A stretch of DNA of 64,000 nucleotides. Source: JAXMCI01 sp046349435. GTDB taxonomy: Bacteria > Pseudomonadota > Alphaproteobacteria > Dongiales > Dongiaceae. The stretch lies in contig JAXMCI010000009.1 in the NCBI GenBank assembly GCA_046349435.1, positions 62,001-126,000 on the forward strand, read 5' to 3'. The notes under the pieces were generated by a model. It did not search any database, had not been told where the DNA came from, and worked only from the letters and a program-made list of their open reading frames with translations. Both the position numbers and the translations under genes were made by a program. Shown one piece after another: positions 18,149 through 28,157 of the stretch (positions are counted from its first letter, which is position 1; every line of letters begins with the position of its first letter).

Positions 18149-18997
18149 TCAGCCGCGGGCCAGCCGGGAGAGCGCCTCCAGCGCGATCGCGGTGGTCACC
18201 GCAGCGCTTCCCCAGAAGGGCACCGGCACACCCTGGGCGCGCACCCAGCACCGGATCGGCCAGGCGCCGTCGGGCCGCTGGGCGGCGAGCACGGCGGCGA
18301 CGAGCTCGGCGTCGTCCTCGCCGGTCGCCGCGAGCCACTGGACGCAGGCGAGGAGATCCTCCGGGTCGGGCCGCGCCGTCACGGCCGCGGGAAGCGCCGC
18401 CAGGGGCAGACCGCCGAGATGCGCGGCGTGCGCGACGACCGCCGGTCCGCAATAGTAGCGCGGCCGCGTTCGGGCGCAGAGCGCCAGCGCGGCCGCTTCC
18501 TCGGCAGCCGTCGGAGCCGCGCCGAGGCGGCGGAGCGACGCCAGGATGTTCCCGTTGACCACCGGGTCATCGCGCTCCGGCAGCGACCACATGCCGAGCG
18601 CCGGCCAGCTGCGGAACGGGCCGGCTTCGGGCCGCCAGAAGCTGCGGAGCAGCGCGGCGCCGTCGGCCAGGTCCTCGGCCCGCCCCTCGCGCGACAGCGC
18701 GTTCAGCGCGCAGGCCGTCGAGTCCGAGTCGGGCGGAATGCCGATGGCCGGATCGTATTCCCAGAGCCGGTCGGGGCGCCGCTGCGCCCGGATGAAGGCG
18801 AGCGCCCGCGTGGCATTCTGCGCCGGCAGCAGGTCGCCGGCGATCATCATCACATAGGCGGTCGAGAACAGCCGGCCGCAGGGGCGCCAGCCCCGCGCCG
18901 GCGAGCCGGTGACGAGCGGGAAGCTGCCGTCCGGCTTCTGCCGTCCGACCAGCCCCGCCACGCCGCGACGGATCGCGTCGGTCAGCGCCGCCGTCAT
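18149..18997 (-). CDS. Prenyltransferase/squalene-cyclase-repeat protein (small terpene-cyclase-like)
   Basis: 282 residues built of alpha-hairpin repeats of the squalene-hopene cyclase / prenyltransferase-beta (alpha6-alpha6 barrel) type. Repeat tips read GRQKPDGSFP (about residue 18) and AQRPDGAWPIR (about 245), resembling QW-type motifs. The segment IPPDSDSTACALNALS places D-S-D-S at residues 90-93, where class II terpene cyclases carry DxDD-like acids. It has less than half the length of squalene-hopene cyclases, so it would be one barrel only. The ATG at 18997 overlaps the stop of the UbiA-P450 gene as ATGA. A role in the same terpenoid or quinone-type pathway is inferred. Confidence 0.6.
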   Translation of the reverse strand: MTAALTDAIRRGVAGLVGRQKPDGSFPLVTGSPARGWRPCGRLFSTAYVMMIAGDLLPAQNATRALAFIRAQRRPDRLWEYDPAIGIPPDSDSTACALNALSREGRAEDLADGAALLRSFWRPEAGPFRSWPALGMWSLPERDDPVVNGNILASLRRLGAAPTAAEEAAALALCARTRPRYYCGPAVVAHAAHLGGLPLAALPAAVTARPDPEDLLACVQWLAATGEDDAELVAAVLAAQRPDGAWPIRCWVRAQGVPVPFWGSAAVTTAIALEALSRLARG

Positions 18998-21285
18998 GGC
19001 CGGAGCCGCAGCGGCAGTCGCGCCAGGCCGCGCAGCACGGGATGCGGCTGCCACTCCGGCTTGCCCCCGTCGGCGATGCGCAGGTCCGGGAAGCGCCGGA
19101 CGAGCAGCGGCAGCGCGACCCGGCCCTCGAGCCGGGCGAGCGGCGCACCGAGGCAGTAGTGGATCCCATGCCCGAAGGCGAGATGCGGACACGGGCTGCG
19201 CTCGAGGTTCAGCGTGTCGGGCGCGGCAAAGACCTCAGGGTCGCGGTTGACCGCGGGGATCAGCACGCGGATCCGAGCCCCGGCCCGCAGCTGCTTGCCG
19301 CAGCTCTCGAGATCCGTGGCGGCATGGCGCATCGAGGACAGCTCGAGCGGGCTGTCGTAGCGGAGCAGCTCCTCGACGGCGCTCTCGGCCAGCTGCGGGT
19401 TGCCGCGCAGCAGCTCCATCTGCCCGGGATTGCGCAGCAGCGCCAGCGTGCCGTTGCCGATCAGGTTCGCCGTCGTGATGAAGCCGCCGAGCAGCAGCAG
19501 GTAGACCATCCCGATCAGCTCCTCGGCGGACAGCTTGTCGCCGTCCTGCTCCGCCTCGACCAGCGCGCTGACCAGGTCGTTCCGGGGGGCCTGACGGCGC
19601 TCCGCGAACAGCGCCTGAAGGCGATTGGTGAAGCGCTGCTTGGCCGCCTGCAGCTCCGGGCGGCCCGCCCCGGACATGGCGAGCAGCCGCATGAAGCCGG
19701 CGAAGCCCTTGATGTTGCGGATCTCCACGCCGAGGATCTCGGTGATGATGGTGATCGGGATCGCGGTCGCATAGTCCGAGATCAGCTCGATCGAGCCCTC
19801 TGCCTCTGCCTTGTCGAGGATCTCGCTGGCCAGCTGCTCGATCCGGGCCTCGTATCGCTCGATCATGCCGCGGGTGAAGGCCTTGCCGACCAGCCTGCGC
19901 AGCCGGGTGTGGTCGGGCGGATCCATCTCCGGCAGATCCGGGCCGAAGCCGCGCAGCGGCGCGCCCCGTGCCCCGTCGTCGGCGGGCGAGCCCAGCACGT
20001 TCGACGAGCTGCAGACGAAGCGCTCGTCGAGCAGCGCCGCCATGGCCTCGCGATGGCGGGTGACGATCCAGGTGCTCCCCAGCTGCGGCCAGTTGACCCT
20101 GACCAGCGGCGCCTGCAGCCGCAGGTCGGCATAGAGGGGATAGGGATCGTTCTTGTCCATTGCGACGTCCTTCCACAACGCCGCCGGCGGCGGCGGCGCA
20201 GCCGGGTCGCCCGTCTGCGCCGGCGCGGACGTGCCTGGTCCCTTGTAGCCTCTTTCGCGTGCCGCCGCAGTGTCCCCGGCCCACAGGGTCGCATGCAGCT
20301 GGAGCCGGTAGCGCAGCTGACGCCAGGACAGCGCGGCGGCGAGTGCGAGGGTCCAGGCAAGGCGCGGCTCGGCGAGCGTCAGCGACAGCGACAGCGCGAC
20401 CGGCAGCAGGACGCAGTAGAAGTCGGAGAAGAGATCGTAGGTGACGGGCCGCGGGCGAGCGCCGCGGCGCCAGTAGACCGCCTCCTTGAGCAGGAACAGC
20501 ACGAAGACGGCCAGGACCAGCGGCGCCCGCCCGGAGACCGCGGCCGCCGTCAGGACGACGCCGGCGCATTCCACGGGGAAGACCCGTCGCTTGACCAGCT
20601 GGAACAGGCCGACGCGGGAGATCCGGGTGCCGACCGTCTCGACCCCGGTCCGCAGGTCGTTCTCCCAGTCGAGCGCCTGGTGCACCAGGATGAAGCGCAC
20701 CCCGATGCAGGTGCCGAGCAGGACGATCGCGGCGGCGCCGGCATCCCAGCCCTGCAGGGCCTGGATGCCGATCGCCAGCGGCGCGGTGCGCTGGGCCAGC
20801 GTCGCCGCCACCAGGCCGAGGACGCCGCGCGTCTTGAGGCGCGCCGGCGGCAGCGAGTAGAGCGCCGCCACGGCCAGCGCCGCGGCGGTGAGTGCGACCG
20901 TGCCGCGATCGAAGCGCCAGAGGGCGATCGCCATCGTCGCGGCAGCTGGCGCGATCATCAGGGCAAGCGCCGCCGGCTCGCCGAAGTCGCCGATCGGCCT
21001 GGCCTTGCCCGCCAGCCGGTCGACCTCGCGGTCGGCGTAGTCGTTGACGATGTGGCCGAACGCGGCGTAGCAGCCGAACAGGACGAGCAGCCACGCCATA
21101 TCGACGGCCAGCGCCCGGCCGCCGGAGTCGGCGACCAGCCCGGCGTAGCAGAGCGCCGCCAGGAAGACCGGCAGCTTCGAATCGTACCACTCGTCCCAGC
21201 GCGCCAGCGCGGCCAGCAGCAGCGCCCGGCGCCCGACGACGCCTGCCAGCCGCGACCGGGCCGGCGCCGGCATATCGCCCGGCAT
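18994..21285 (-). CDS. UbiA-family prenyltransferase fused to cytochrome P450
   Basis: One uninterrupted 763-codon frame. Residues about 20-325 are a polytopic UbiA domain with both Asp-rich motifs: NDYADREVD (81-89) and DWENDLRTGVETVG (206-219). A Pro/Ala-rich linker (about 330-375) leads to a bacterial P450 from residue 376. This has the I-helix LLLGGFITTANL, the ExxR helix EELLRYDSP and the heme loop FGHGIHYCLG, whose Cys is at about 711. UbiA enzymes prenylate aromatic acceptors or cyclise prenyl diphosphates, and the P450 would oxidise the product. The domain-start ATG at 20160 has its own GGAAGGA ribosome site, so separate P450 may also be made. Start 21285 is chosen for its G-rich Shine-Dalgarno, with 21306 and 21273 possible. 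Confidence 0.8.
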   Translation of the reverse strand: MPGDMPAPARSRLAGVVGRRALLLAALARWDEWYDSKLPVFLAALCYAGLVADSGGRALAVDMAWLLVLFGCYAAFGHIVNDYADREVDRLAGKARPIGDFGEPAALALMIAPAAATMAIALWRFDRGTVALTAAALAVAALYSLPPARLKTRGVLGLVAATLAQRTAPLAIGIQALQGWDAGAAAIVLLGTCIGVRFILVHQALDWENDLRTGVETVGTRISRVGLFQLVKRRVFPVECAGVVLTAAAVSGRAPLVLAVFVLFLLKEAVYWRRGARPRPVTYDLFSDFYCVLLPVALSLSLTLAEPRLAWTLALAAALSWRQLRYRLQLHATLWAGDTAAARERGYKGPGTSAPAQTGDPAAPPPPAALWKDVAMDKNDPYPLYADLRLQAPLVRVNWPQLGSTWIVTRHREAMAALLDERFVCSSSNVLGSPADDGARGAPLRGFGPDLPEMDPPDHTRLRRLVGKAFTRGMIERYEARIEQLASEILDKAEAEGSIELISDYATAIPITIITEILGVEIRNIKGFAGFMRLLAMSGAGRPELQAAKQRFTNRLQALFAERRQAPRNDLVSALVEAEQDGDKLSAEELIGMVYLLLLGGFITTANLIGNGTLALLRNPGQMELLRGNPQLAESAVEELLRYDSPLELSSMRHAATDLESCGKQLRAGARIRVLIPAVNRDPEVFAAPDTLNLERSPCPHLAFGHGIHYCLGAPLARLEGRVALPLLVRRFPDLRIADGGKPEWQPHPVLRGLARLPLRLRP

Positions 21286-21442
21286 GGCCCCACCCCCGGC
21301 GGTCATTCTAGGCGTTGGCGTTGACCGTGCAACGCCCCGGCGCAGGGACGATGCCCAGGCCCGCCCGGCGGCCGCGGTCTGCCCGCGATCTGCCCGCGGC
21401 GGCGGCATTGCCCGGCGGCCGGGGGGCTGCGACACTCGGCGG

Positions 21443-22267
21443 ATGCGAATCGAAGGCAGCACCGCGCTGGTCACCGGCTCGACCGACGGCGTCGGGAAGC
21501 TGGTGGCGCTCGAGCTCGCGCGCCGGGGCGCGCGGGTGATCGTTCACGGCCGCACCGCCGGCAAGGTCGACCGGGTGCTGGGCGAGCTTCGCGCAGCGGC
21601 CGGCTCCGCGGCGCGCCTCGAGGGGGTGGCGGCCGATCTCGCCGCGCTCGGCGAGGTGCGCCGGCTGGCCGAGGCGGTGCGCGGCCTGACCGACCGGCTC
21701 GACCTGCTGGTCAACAATGCCGCGGTCGGCTTCGGGCGCGATCGCAGCCGGCGCGAGGAGAGCGCCGACGGGCTCGAGCTGCGCTTCGCCGTCAACTACC
21801 TGGCAGGCTACCTGCTGACGCACCTGCTGCTGCCGCTGGTCGATCGCGACGGCGGCCGCATCGTCAACGTCGCCTCGATCGGCCAGCACCCGATCGACTT
21901 CGCCGACCCGATGCTGAGCCGCGGCTACGAGGGAACGCGCGCCTACCGCCAGAGCAAGCTGGCGCAGATCATGTTCACCATCGACCTCGCCGAGGCGCTG
22001 GCCGGCAGCGGCATCACGGTCAATTGCCTGCACCCGGCGACCCTGATGAACACCACCATGGTGCTGGAGAGCGGCATGGCGCCGATGAGCAAGGTCGAGG
22101 AGGGCGTCGCAGCCGTGCTGCACGCCGCCACCGCCGGCGCGCTGGCCGGCCGCAGCGGCCTCTATCTCGACGGCCAGCGCGAGGCCCGCGCCAACGCGCA
22201 GGCCTACGACGCGGAGGCCCGGCGCCAGCTGCGCGAGCTCAGCCGCGCGCTGACCGGCGCGGGATAG
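21443..22267 (+). CDS. Short-chain dehydrogenase/reductase (SDR)
   Basis: 274 residues. Classical SDR motifs: ALVTGSTDGVGK (cofactor loop TGxxxGxG, about residue 8), LLVNNAAVGFGR (NNA, about 87), VNVASIGQ (catalytic Ser, about 139) and the active-site Tyr-Lys in RAYRQSKLAQ (about 166-170). It resembles retinol-dehydrogenase/WWOX-like SDRs that act on lipophilic substrates. It diverges from the UbiA-P450 gene across 157 bp, so a shared regulatory region and a hydrophobic product of that pathway as substrate are possible. This is inferred from position only. Confidence 0.85.
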   Translation: MRIEGSTALVTGSTDGVGKLVALELARRGARVIVHGRTAGKVDRVLGELRAAAGSAARLEGVAADLAALGEVRRLAEAVRGLTDRLDLLVNNAAVGFGRDRSRREESADGLELRFAVNYLAGYLLTHLLLPLVDRDGGRIVNVASIGQHPIDFADPMLSRGYEGTRAYRQSKLAQIMFTIDLAEALAGSGITVNCLHPATLMNTTMVLESGMAPMSKVEEGVAAVLHAATAGALAGRSGLYLDGQREARANAQAYDAEARRQLRELSRALTGAG

Positions 22268-22273
22268 CCGGAA

Positions 22274-22309
22274 CCCTCTCCCGCGGGCGGGCGACCTCGC
22301 GGGAGAGGG
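22274..22309. terminator. Bidirectional hairpin between the SDR and groL genes
   Basis: A perfect 12-bp stem (CCCTCTCCCGCG at 22274-22285 with its complement at 22298-22309, 12-nt loop) lies between convergent genes. No T-run follows, so it may be a transcript 3'-end stabiliser or a weak terminator on both strands. Confidence 0.6.
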
Positions 22310-22319
22310 CCCGTCGGCG

Positions 22320-23924
<1,605 letters not shown>

Positions 23925-23940
23925 CTCTGCTCCTCCTCCC

Positions 23941-24258
23941 TCAGGCGGCCTTGCGGGCCGGCGCCGCGCGCCCGGCCAGCACGCCGAAGATGTCCGATTC
24001 CTTCATGACGACGAGCTCCTCGCCGTCGAGCCTGATCTCGGTGCCCGACCATTTGCCGAACAGCACGTGGTCGCCGACCTGCACGGCCGGCGGATGCAGC
24101 ATGCCGTCCTCGTCGCGCAGCCCGGGGCCGACGGCGACGACCTCGCCCTCGATCGGCTTCTCCCTGGCGGTGTCGGGAATGATGATGCCGCCCGCGCTCT
24201 TCTCCTCCTGCGCCAGGCGTCGCACCAGGACACGGTCCTGAAGCGGTCTGAACCCCAT
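23941..24258 (-). CDS. groS: Co-chaperonin GroES (10 kDa)
   Basis: 105 residues from the ATG at 24258, with GGAGGG upstream. It starts FRPLQDRVLVRRLAQEEKSAGG, the N-terminal strand plus the mobile loop that docks on GroEL, ending IIIPDTAREKPIEG. GEVVAVGPGLRDEDG, VQVGDHVLFGKWSGTEI and ELVVMKESDIFGVL follow. The last residues (GRAAPARKAA) extend beyond the usual about 95-97 residues. Cotranscribed with groL. Its last 91 coding bases are duplicated at 35416-35506. Confidence 0.97.
   Translation of the reverse strand: MGFRPLQDRVLVRRLAQEEKSAGGIIIPDTAREKPIEGEVVAVGPGLRDEDGMLHPPAVQVGDHVLFGKWSGTEIRLDGEELVVMKESDIFGVLAGRAAPARKAA
23955..24045 (-). repeat. Left copy of a 91-bp direct repeat (3' end of groES)
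   Basis: This segment matches 35416-35506 at 88 of 91 positions in the same orientation. This copy is inside the intact groES. The other is an isolated fragment. The pair brackets the zinc island plus two further genes. Confidence 0.9.
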
Positions 24259-24330
24259 GGTCCCTCCGTCATTCTCGATGAAGCAATGACGCCCCGGCAG
24301 CCCTCGGGCCCACCCGGGACGGCAGTCAGG

Positions 24331-24356
24331 TAGGTAGCGCGGGCGGCGCTTGCAAG
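24331..24356 (-). promoter_or_regulatory. Candidate heat-shock (sigma-32-type) promoter of groES-groL
   Basis: CTTGCAA and CTACCTA separated by 12 bases, about 75 bp upstream of the groES ATG. The CTTG core fits the -35 of RpoH promoters. The -10 side is a poor match to CCCCAT. No better candidate is seen in the region. Confidence 0.3.
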
Positions 24357-24818
24357 GGGTCGTCATGCATCCCGGCCAGGGGCGATCAACCCCTTGATGT
24401 CGGTTGCTTTTCTGGAAAAAGACTCAGCCTGGGTCGGCGGCGGGCGATCGCCGGCACCGGCGCCCTCCGCCGCGACGCCCGGGATGGACCTGGCTCCGGG
24501 CACCGGCCGGGTTTTCCGGTGGACCAGCCCAGCCTGGCCGAAAAAGCCATCCACTCCGGTAAAGACGATCCGACCAGTTGACCGACTTGGTCGCACGATG
24601 AGAGGTCGGGACATGATGCAGTGGAGACTCCTTGCGGCGTGCTGGGCCGCCTCGCAACGCACCCGGCAAGGCGAGTCGACGAACTCCTGCCATGGGCCTG
24701 GAACGCCCGGCGCCCGTGGGATCAAGTCGCCGCCTGATCTCTGCCGCGGCTCGCCGCCCCCAGCGCCGTCACTGGACGCTTTCCGAGTTGCGTCGGGACC
24801 CCACGGCTGCCAGCATAT

Positions 24819-24833
24819 TGATACATCATATCA
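24819..24833. promoter_or_regulatory. Zur-like operator 1 (TGATACATCATATCA)
   Basis: A perfect inverted repeat TGATA-N5-TATCA ending 21 bp before the DUF1826 ATG. The same arms and spacing recur at 28184-28198 and 32101-32115, each in front of a zinc-island transcription unit. It fits the AT-rich palindromes bound by alphaproteobacterial Zur, which repress in zinc sufficiency. Confidence 0.7.
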
Positions 24834-24854
24834 GTTGAGATATCGTTGGCTACC

Positions 24855-25524
24855 ATGCTGGCAAGCGCTCTCAAGGTCGAGGTTGCTCATCCTATCGCCC
24901 TGTCCGGCGCGGCGGGCGCTCTCGATTTGGTCGATCCGACGTTGATCCTATGGCGCCGGCCCGAGCGGTGCGCATTGCGGCCACTCTTGCGGTATTACGA
25001 GCGTGCCGAGGCCGCGGGACATATCGACAGCGAGCTTGTCTCGATGGCCGGGGAGATAGGTCAGGGGCGCATCGCCGAACTGCTCCCGCCCGCGCCCAAG
25101 CGGTTGGTGGCAGCGCGCAGCGCCTTCGCGGAAGAGCTTCGTCGCCTGATCAGGCTCTTTGCCGCCGTCGCCGATACGATGGACGTCCGCGTCAAGCTCG
25201 AAGTCGAGCGTGAGGACCGCTGTCGATACTTTCACACCGATCGCGTCGGCCTGCGGCTGCTCTGCACCTATCTCGGCCCGGGCACCGAGTGGGTGCCCTG
25301 ATGAGTTCGCGGACCGCTCGGCCCTGTGCAGCGGGGACAATGCGGCGATCGTTCCCGACCCGCGCCAGATCCGGCGCCTCGCGCCGTTCTGGGTCGGCCT
25401 GTTCAAGGGCGACCTGGACCGCGATTGCTCCGGCCGGGGCTGCGTCCATCGCTCGCCGCCGATAGCGGGCAAGCGGAATGCTGCCCGCATCCTGCTCACC
25501 ATCGACAACCGCGACGAAGACTGA
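24855..25524 (+). pseudogene. DUF1826 protein, interrupted by a +1 frameshift
   Basis: The first frame (ATG 24855) gives about 149 residues ending LGPGTEWVP and then TGA at 25299. The plus-one frame continues smoothly as DEFADRSALCSG...VGLFKGDLDRDCSGRGCVHRSPP to 25524. Together they make a protein of about 222 residues with the late RGCVHRSPP signature of DUF1826. These proteins are of unknown function and sit beside zinc-responsive COG0523 genes in many proteobacteria. The break is one extra base at CCC-TGA (25296-25301). Either mutation, read error, or +1 slippage could explain it. It is the first gene behind a Zur-like operator, 16 bp before the COG0523 gene. Confidence 0.75.
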
Positions 25525-25540
25525 GCGACCGGAGGTCCCC

Positions 25541-26509
25541 ATGCCCGCAACGTTGCCGATTCCTGTGACCGTGCTGACCGGTTATCTCGGCGCCGGCAAG
25601 ACCACGCTCCTCAACCGCGTGCTCACCGAGGAGCACGGCAAGCGCTATGCGGTGATCGTCAACGAGTTTGGCGAGATCGGCATCGACAACGAGCTCGTCG
25701 TGAACGCCGACGAGGAGGTGTTCGAGATGAACAACGGGTGCATCTGCTGCACCGTGCGAGGCGATCTCATCCGGATCATCGGCAATTTGCTCAAGCGGAA
25801 GGACCAATTCGACGCAATCCTGATCGAGACGACCGGCCTTGCTGACCCGGCGCCGGTGGCACAGACCTTCTTCGTCGACGATGAGGTCCGTGAGCGCGCC
25901 AGGCTCGACAGCATCGTCACGGTCGTCGACGCGAAGAACCTGATGGCTCGTCTCGACGACAGCCACGAGGCCGCTGAGCAGATCGCCTTCGCAGACACCA
26001 TCCTGCTCAACAAGACGGATCTCGTGCCGGGCGACGAGCTCGCCCGGGTCGAGGCGCGCATCCGCGCGATGAATCCCACCGCGGTGATTCATCGCACCGA
26101 ACGTTGCGGTCTGCCGACCGACGCCGTCCTCGGCCGCCGCGCCTTCGACCTCGATCGTATCCTGGAGATCGAACCGAACATCCTTGGGGAAGATGATCAC
26201 CAACATGACGATTTGATCACCAGCGTCGCCTTGCAGGAGGAGCGGCCGATCGATGTCAACAAGTTCAATGCCTGGATCGGCAATCTTCTCCGCACGCGCG
26301 GACAGGACATCCTGCGATCGAAGGGCATTCTCAACATCAAGGGAAGCCCGAGCCGCTTCGTCTTCCAGGCCGTGCACATGCTGATCGAGGGCGATGACGG
26401 AAAGCGCTGGGAACAAGGCAAGGCCCGCGATTCCAAGCTGGTGTTCATCGGCCGGGGCCTCGACGAGGCGGAATTGCGCATGGGTTTTGGAGCTTGTGTC
26501 GCCGCATGA
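25541..26509 (+). CDS. COG0523 (CobW/ZigA-type) zinc metallochaperone GTPase
   Basis: 322 residues, intact. G-domain motifs: Walker A GYLGAGKTTLL (about residue 14), the family metal site NNGCICCTVRGDL (CxCC, about 64-76), ETTGLADPAP (Walker B/switch) and LLNKTDL (base specificity, NKxD). The C-terminal CobW_C domain follows (LRTRGQDILRSKGILNIKG). A short EDDHQHDD acidic/His loop near residue 215 could bind metal. Low-zinc COG0523 proteins such as ZigA or ZNG1 insert zinc into client enzymes using GTP hydrolysis. GGAGG precedes the ATG. The stop overlaps the WD40 gene as ATGA. Confidence 0.92.
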   Translation: MPATLPIPVTVLTGYLGAGKTTLLNRVLTEEHGKRYAVIVNEFGEIGIDNELVVNADEEVFEMNNGCICCTVRGDLIRIIGNLLKRKDQFDAILIETTGLADPAPVAQTFFVDDEVRERARLDSIVTVVDAKNLMARLDDSHEAAEQIAFADTILLNKTDLVPGDELARVEARIRAMNPTAVIHRTERCGLPTDAVLGRRAFDLDRILEIEPNILGEDDHQHDDLITSVALQEERPIDVNKFNAWIGNLLRTRGQDILRSKGILNIKGSPSRFVFQAVHMLIEGDDGKRWEQGKARDSKLVFIGRGLDEAELRMGFGACVAA

Positions 26510-27550
26510 GCATGCTGACCGAAGAGCGCCACATCCTCGCGCCCGAGAGATATGACCTGACATTCGATGCCGCCGTGACGGGCATGGCCTTCTTGAACGG
26601 CGGGCTGCTGGCGATCGCCTGCGGCGACGGCGGCGTGCGGTTCGTTCCGGCAGGGGACGCGCCGATATCGGTGCAGGCGCACGAGAATGGCGCTGCTGCA
26701 CTGACCCTCGCCCTCGACATCGATGGCACTGGCGTGCTGACCGGTGGCGACGATGGCCGCTTGGTGCGGACGAGCGCCGACGGCGCATCACGCACGCTCC
26801 TGGAGGCGCCGGGGCGGCAGATCGATGTCGTTGCCGTGAGCGGCCCGGGCGGGCTCCGCGCCGCCGCGTTCGGCAGGGAGCTCCGCCTGATCGATCGCGC
26901 TGGGGCGGTGACCCACGCCACCGCCCACCATCCGAGCAGCGTGACCGGGCTTGCCTTCAATCCCAAGGGCAAGCGTCTTGCCGCATCGCACTATGGCGGC
27001 GTCACGCTGTGGTGGACGGGCACGCTCGGGCGGAGCCCGAAGCCGGCTCGACTGGGCGGGCTCGCATATCCAGGTGAGCTGGAGCCCCGATGGCTCGACG
27101 GTCATGACCGCCACACAGGAAGCCACGCTGCATGGCTGGCGACTCACCGACGGGCAGCATTTTGAAATGACCGGATATGCCGCAAAGGTCCGCTCGATGG
27201 ACTGGCTGGCTAAGCCGATGACGCTTGCGACCGCCGGCGGAGACTGCGTGACGGCGTGGAGGTTCACCGGTGGCGGACCGATGGGTAAGCCGCCGGTCGA
27301 GGCCGGCCTCGGCATTGGCCGGCTTGTCAGGGCGGTGGCCGTGCACCCGAAGCGACCGCTGGTCGCTGCCGGCTTCGATGACGGCCGCCTCGCGCTGTGC
27401 GAACTCTTCGGCGAGCGCGTCGTCCGGCTCCGGTCAGGCGATGGCGGTCGCATCTCGGCCCTGGCCTGGTCGCGCGACGGCGCGCGGCTCGCGGCAGGCG
27501 CGGAGTCCGGCGCGGTTTCGCTGTTCGACCTCTCGATGGCGGCGGCGTGA
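26506..27550 (+). pseudogene. WD40-repeat protein, frameshifted
   Basis: The ATG at 26506 sits in the stop of the COG0523 gene. The first frame encodes beta-propeller blades: DAAVTGMAFLNGGLLAIACG, then GDDGRLVRTS, then SSVTGLAFNPKGKRLAASHYGGVTLWW. It loses the frame near 27040-27046. The plus-one frame resumes with SHIQVSWSPDGSTVMTA, then blades to GAVSLFDLSMAAA at 27550. A two-base deletion or one-base insertion explains the break. The whole would be about 348 residues. WD40 proteins often follow zinc-regulated COG0523 genes in alphaproteobacteria. They are presumed scaffolds, with the client unknown. Confidence 0.75.
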
Positions 27551-27635
27551 CGGCACTGCGGCGACGGTGCATTTCGTCACTTGAAGCTCACGGCGATGCC
27601 TGCAAAGGCTGGCGGAAAGGCGTAAGCTATCGCCG

Positions 27636-28082
27636 ATGGCAACGCGCAAGGATCAGGAAAAGGCGCTCCGATCGGCGGAAGAGATCTGCCGGCGCGCGGG
27701 CGCTCGCCTGACGCTCCTTCGTCGGCGCGTCCTCGAACTCGTCCTGACCTCCTCACGACCGCCGAGCGCCTACGAGATTCTCGACCTGCTGCGCCCCTTG
27801 GACGCGTCCGCGACACCGGCGGGGGTCTATCGCAGCCTCGAGTTCCTCGCCGATCACGGCCTGGTGCACCGCCTCGAGAGCACCAAGACGTTTGTCGCAT
27901 GCGCCATGCCGGACCATGCGCATCCGAGCCAGATGCTGATCTGCCGCCGCTGCGGGACGGCGGTCGAGGCCGAAGATCCTCGTGTTGCGTCGGCCGCCGA
28001 GGAGCTCGGTCGCCGGCTCGGCTTTGCGCTGGACCGACGCACGGTCGAGTTGACCGGACTCTGCGCGACCTGCCGGCACTGA
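27636..28082 (+). CDS. zur: Fur-family transcriptional regulator, probably the zinc sensor Zur
   Basis: 148 residues, intact. The N-terminal winged helix (AEEICRRAGARLTLLRRRVL, then SAYEILDLLRPLDASATPAGVYRSLEFLADHGLVHRLES) includes the recognition helix with YRSL. The dimerisation domain carries the structural-zinc Cys pairs CRRC (about residue 106) and CATC (about 144), and the sensing His/Cys segment CAMPDHAHPSQM. The Fur paralogue is called Zur from its position inside the zinc regulon and the lack of iron genes nearby, so this is inference. It has no Zur-like box directly upstream and may be read through from the operon before it. Confidence 0.82.
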   Translation: MATRKDQEKALRSAEEICRRAGARLTLLRRRVLELVLTSSRPPSAYEILDLLRPLDASATPAGVYRSLEFLADHGLVHRLESTKTFVACAMPDHAHPSQMLICRRCGTAVEAEDPRVASAAEELGRRLGFALDRRTVELTGLCATCRH

Positions 28083-28157
28083 GCACCCCAGCGAAAATCG
28101 GTTGACCGAGCCAGCGCAGTAGCGCGGCCTGAGCGGAGCTGAGCATCACCAAGCAGG

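Larger units (their letters stand above)
24259..24854. other. 596-bp divergent region between groES and the zinc island
   Basis: No gene is supported. On the minus strand CTTGCAA (24356-24350) followed by CTACCTA (24337-24331) is a weak candidate for a heat-shock sigma-32-type promoter of groESL. No CIRCE inverted repeat is present. An imperfect palindrome GACCA...TGGTC lies at about 24574-24594. The right end holds the Zur-like operator of the DUF1826 gene. The groES-proximal part has GC-rich host composition, and A/T rises towards 24800. Confidence 0.45.

Noticed and set aside
24259..24420. CIRCE (HrcA) operator upstream of groES
   Set aside because: The TTAGCACTC-N9-GAGTGCTAA inverted repeat is not present. 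Only a weak CTTG-type promoter remains.
24363..24725. Minus- and plus-strand frames in the groES-DUF1826 gap
   Set aside because: No family, no ribosome site and no codon bias like the neighbours. Treated as intergenic.
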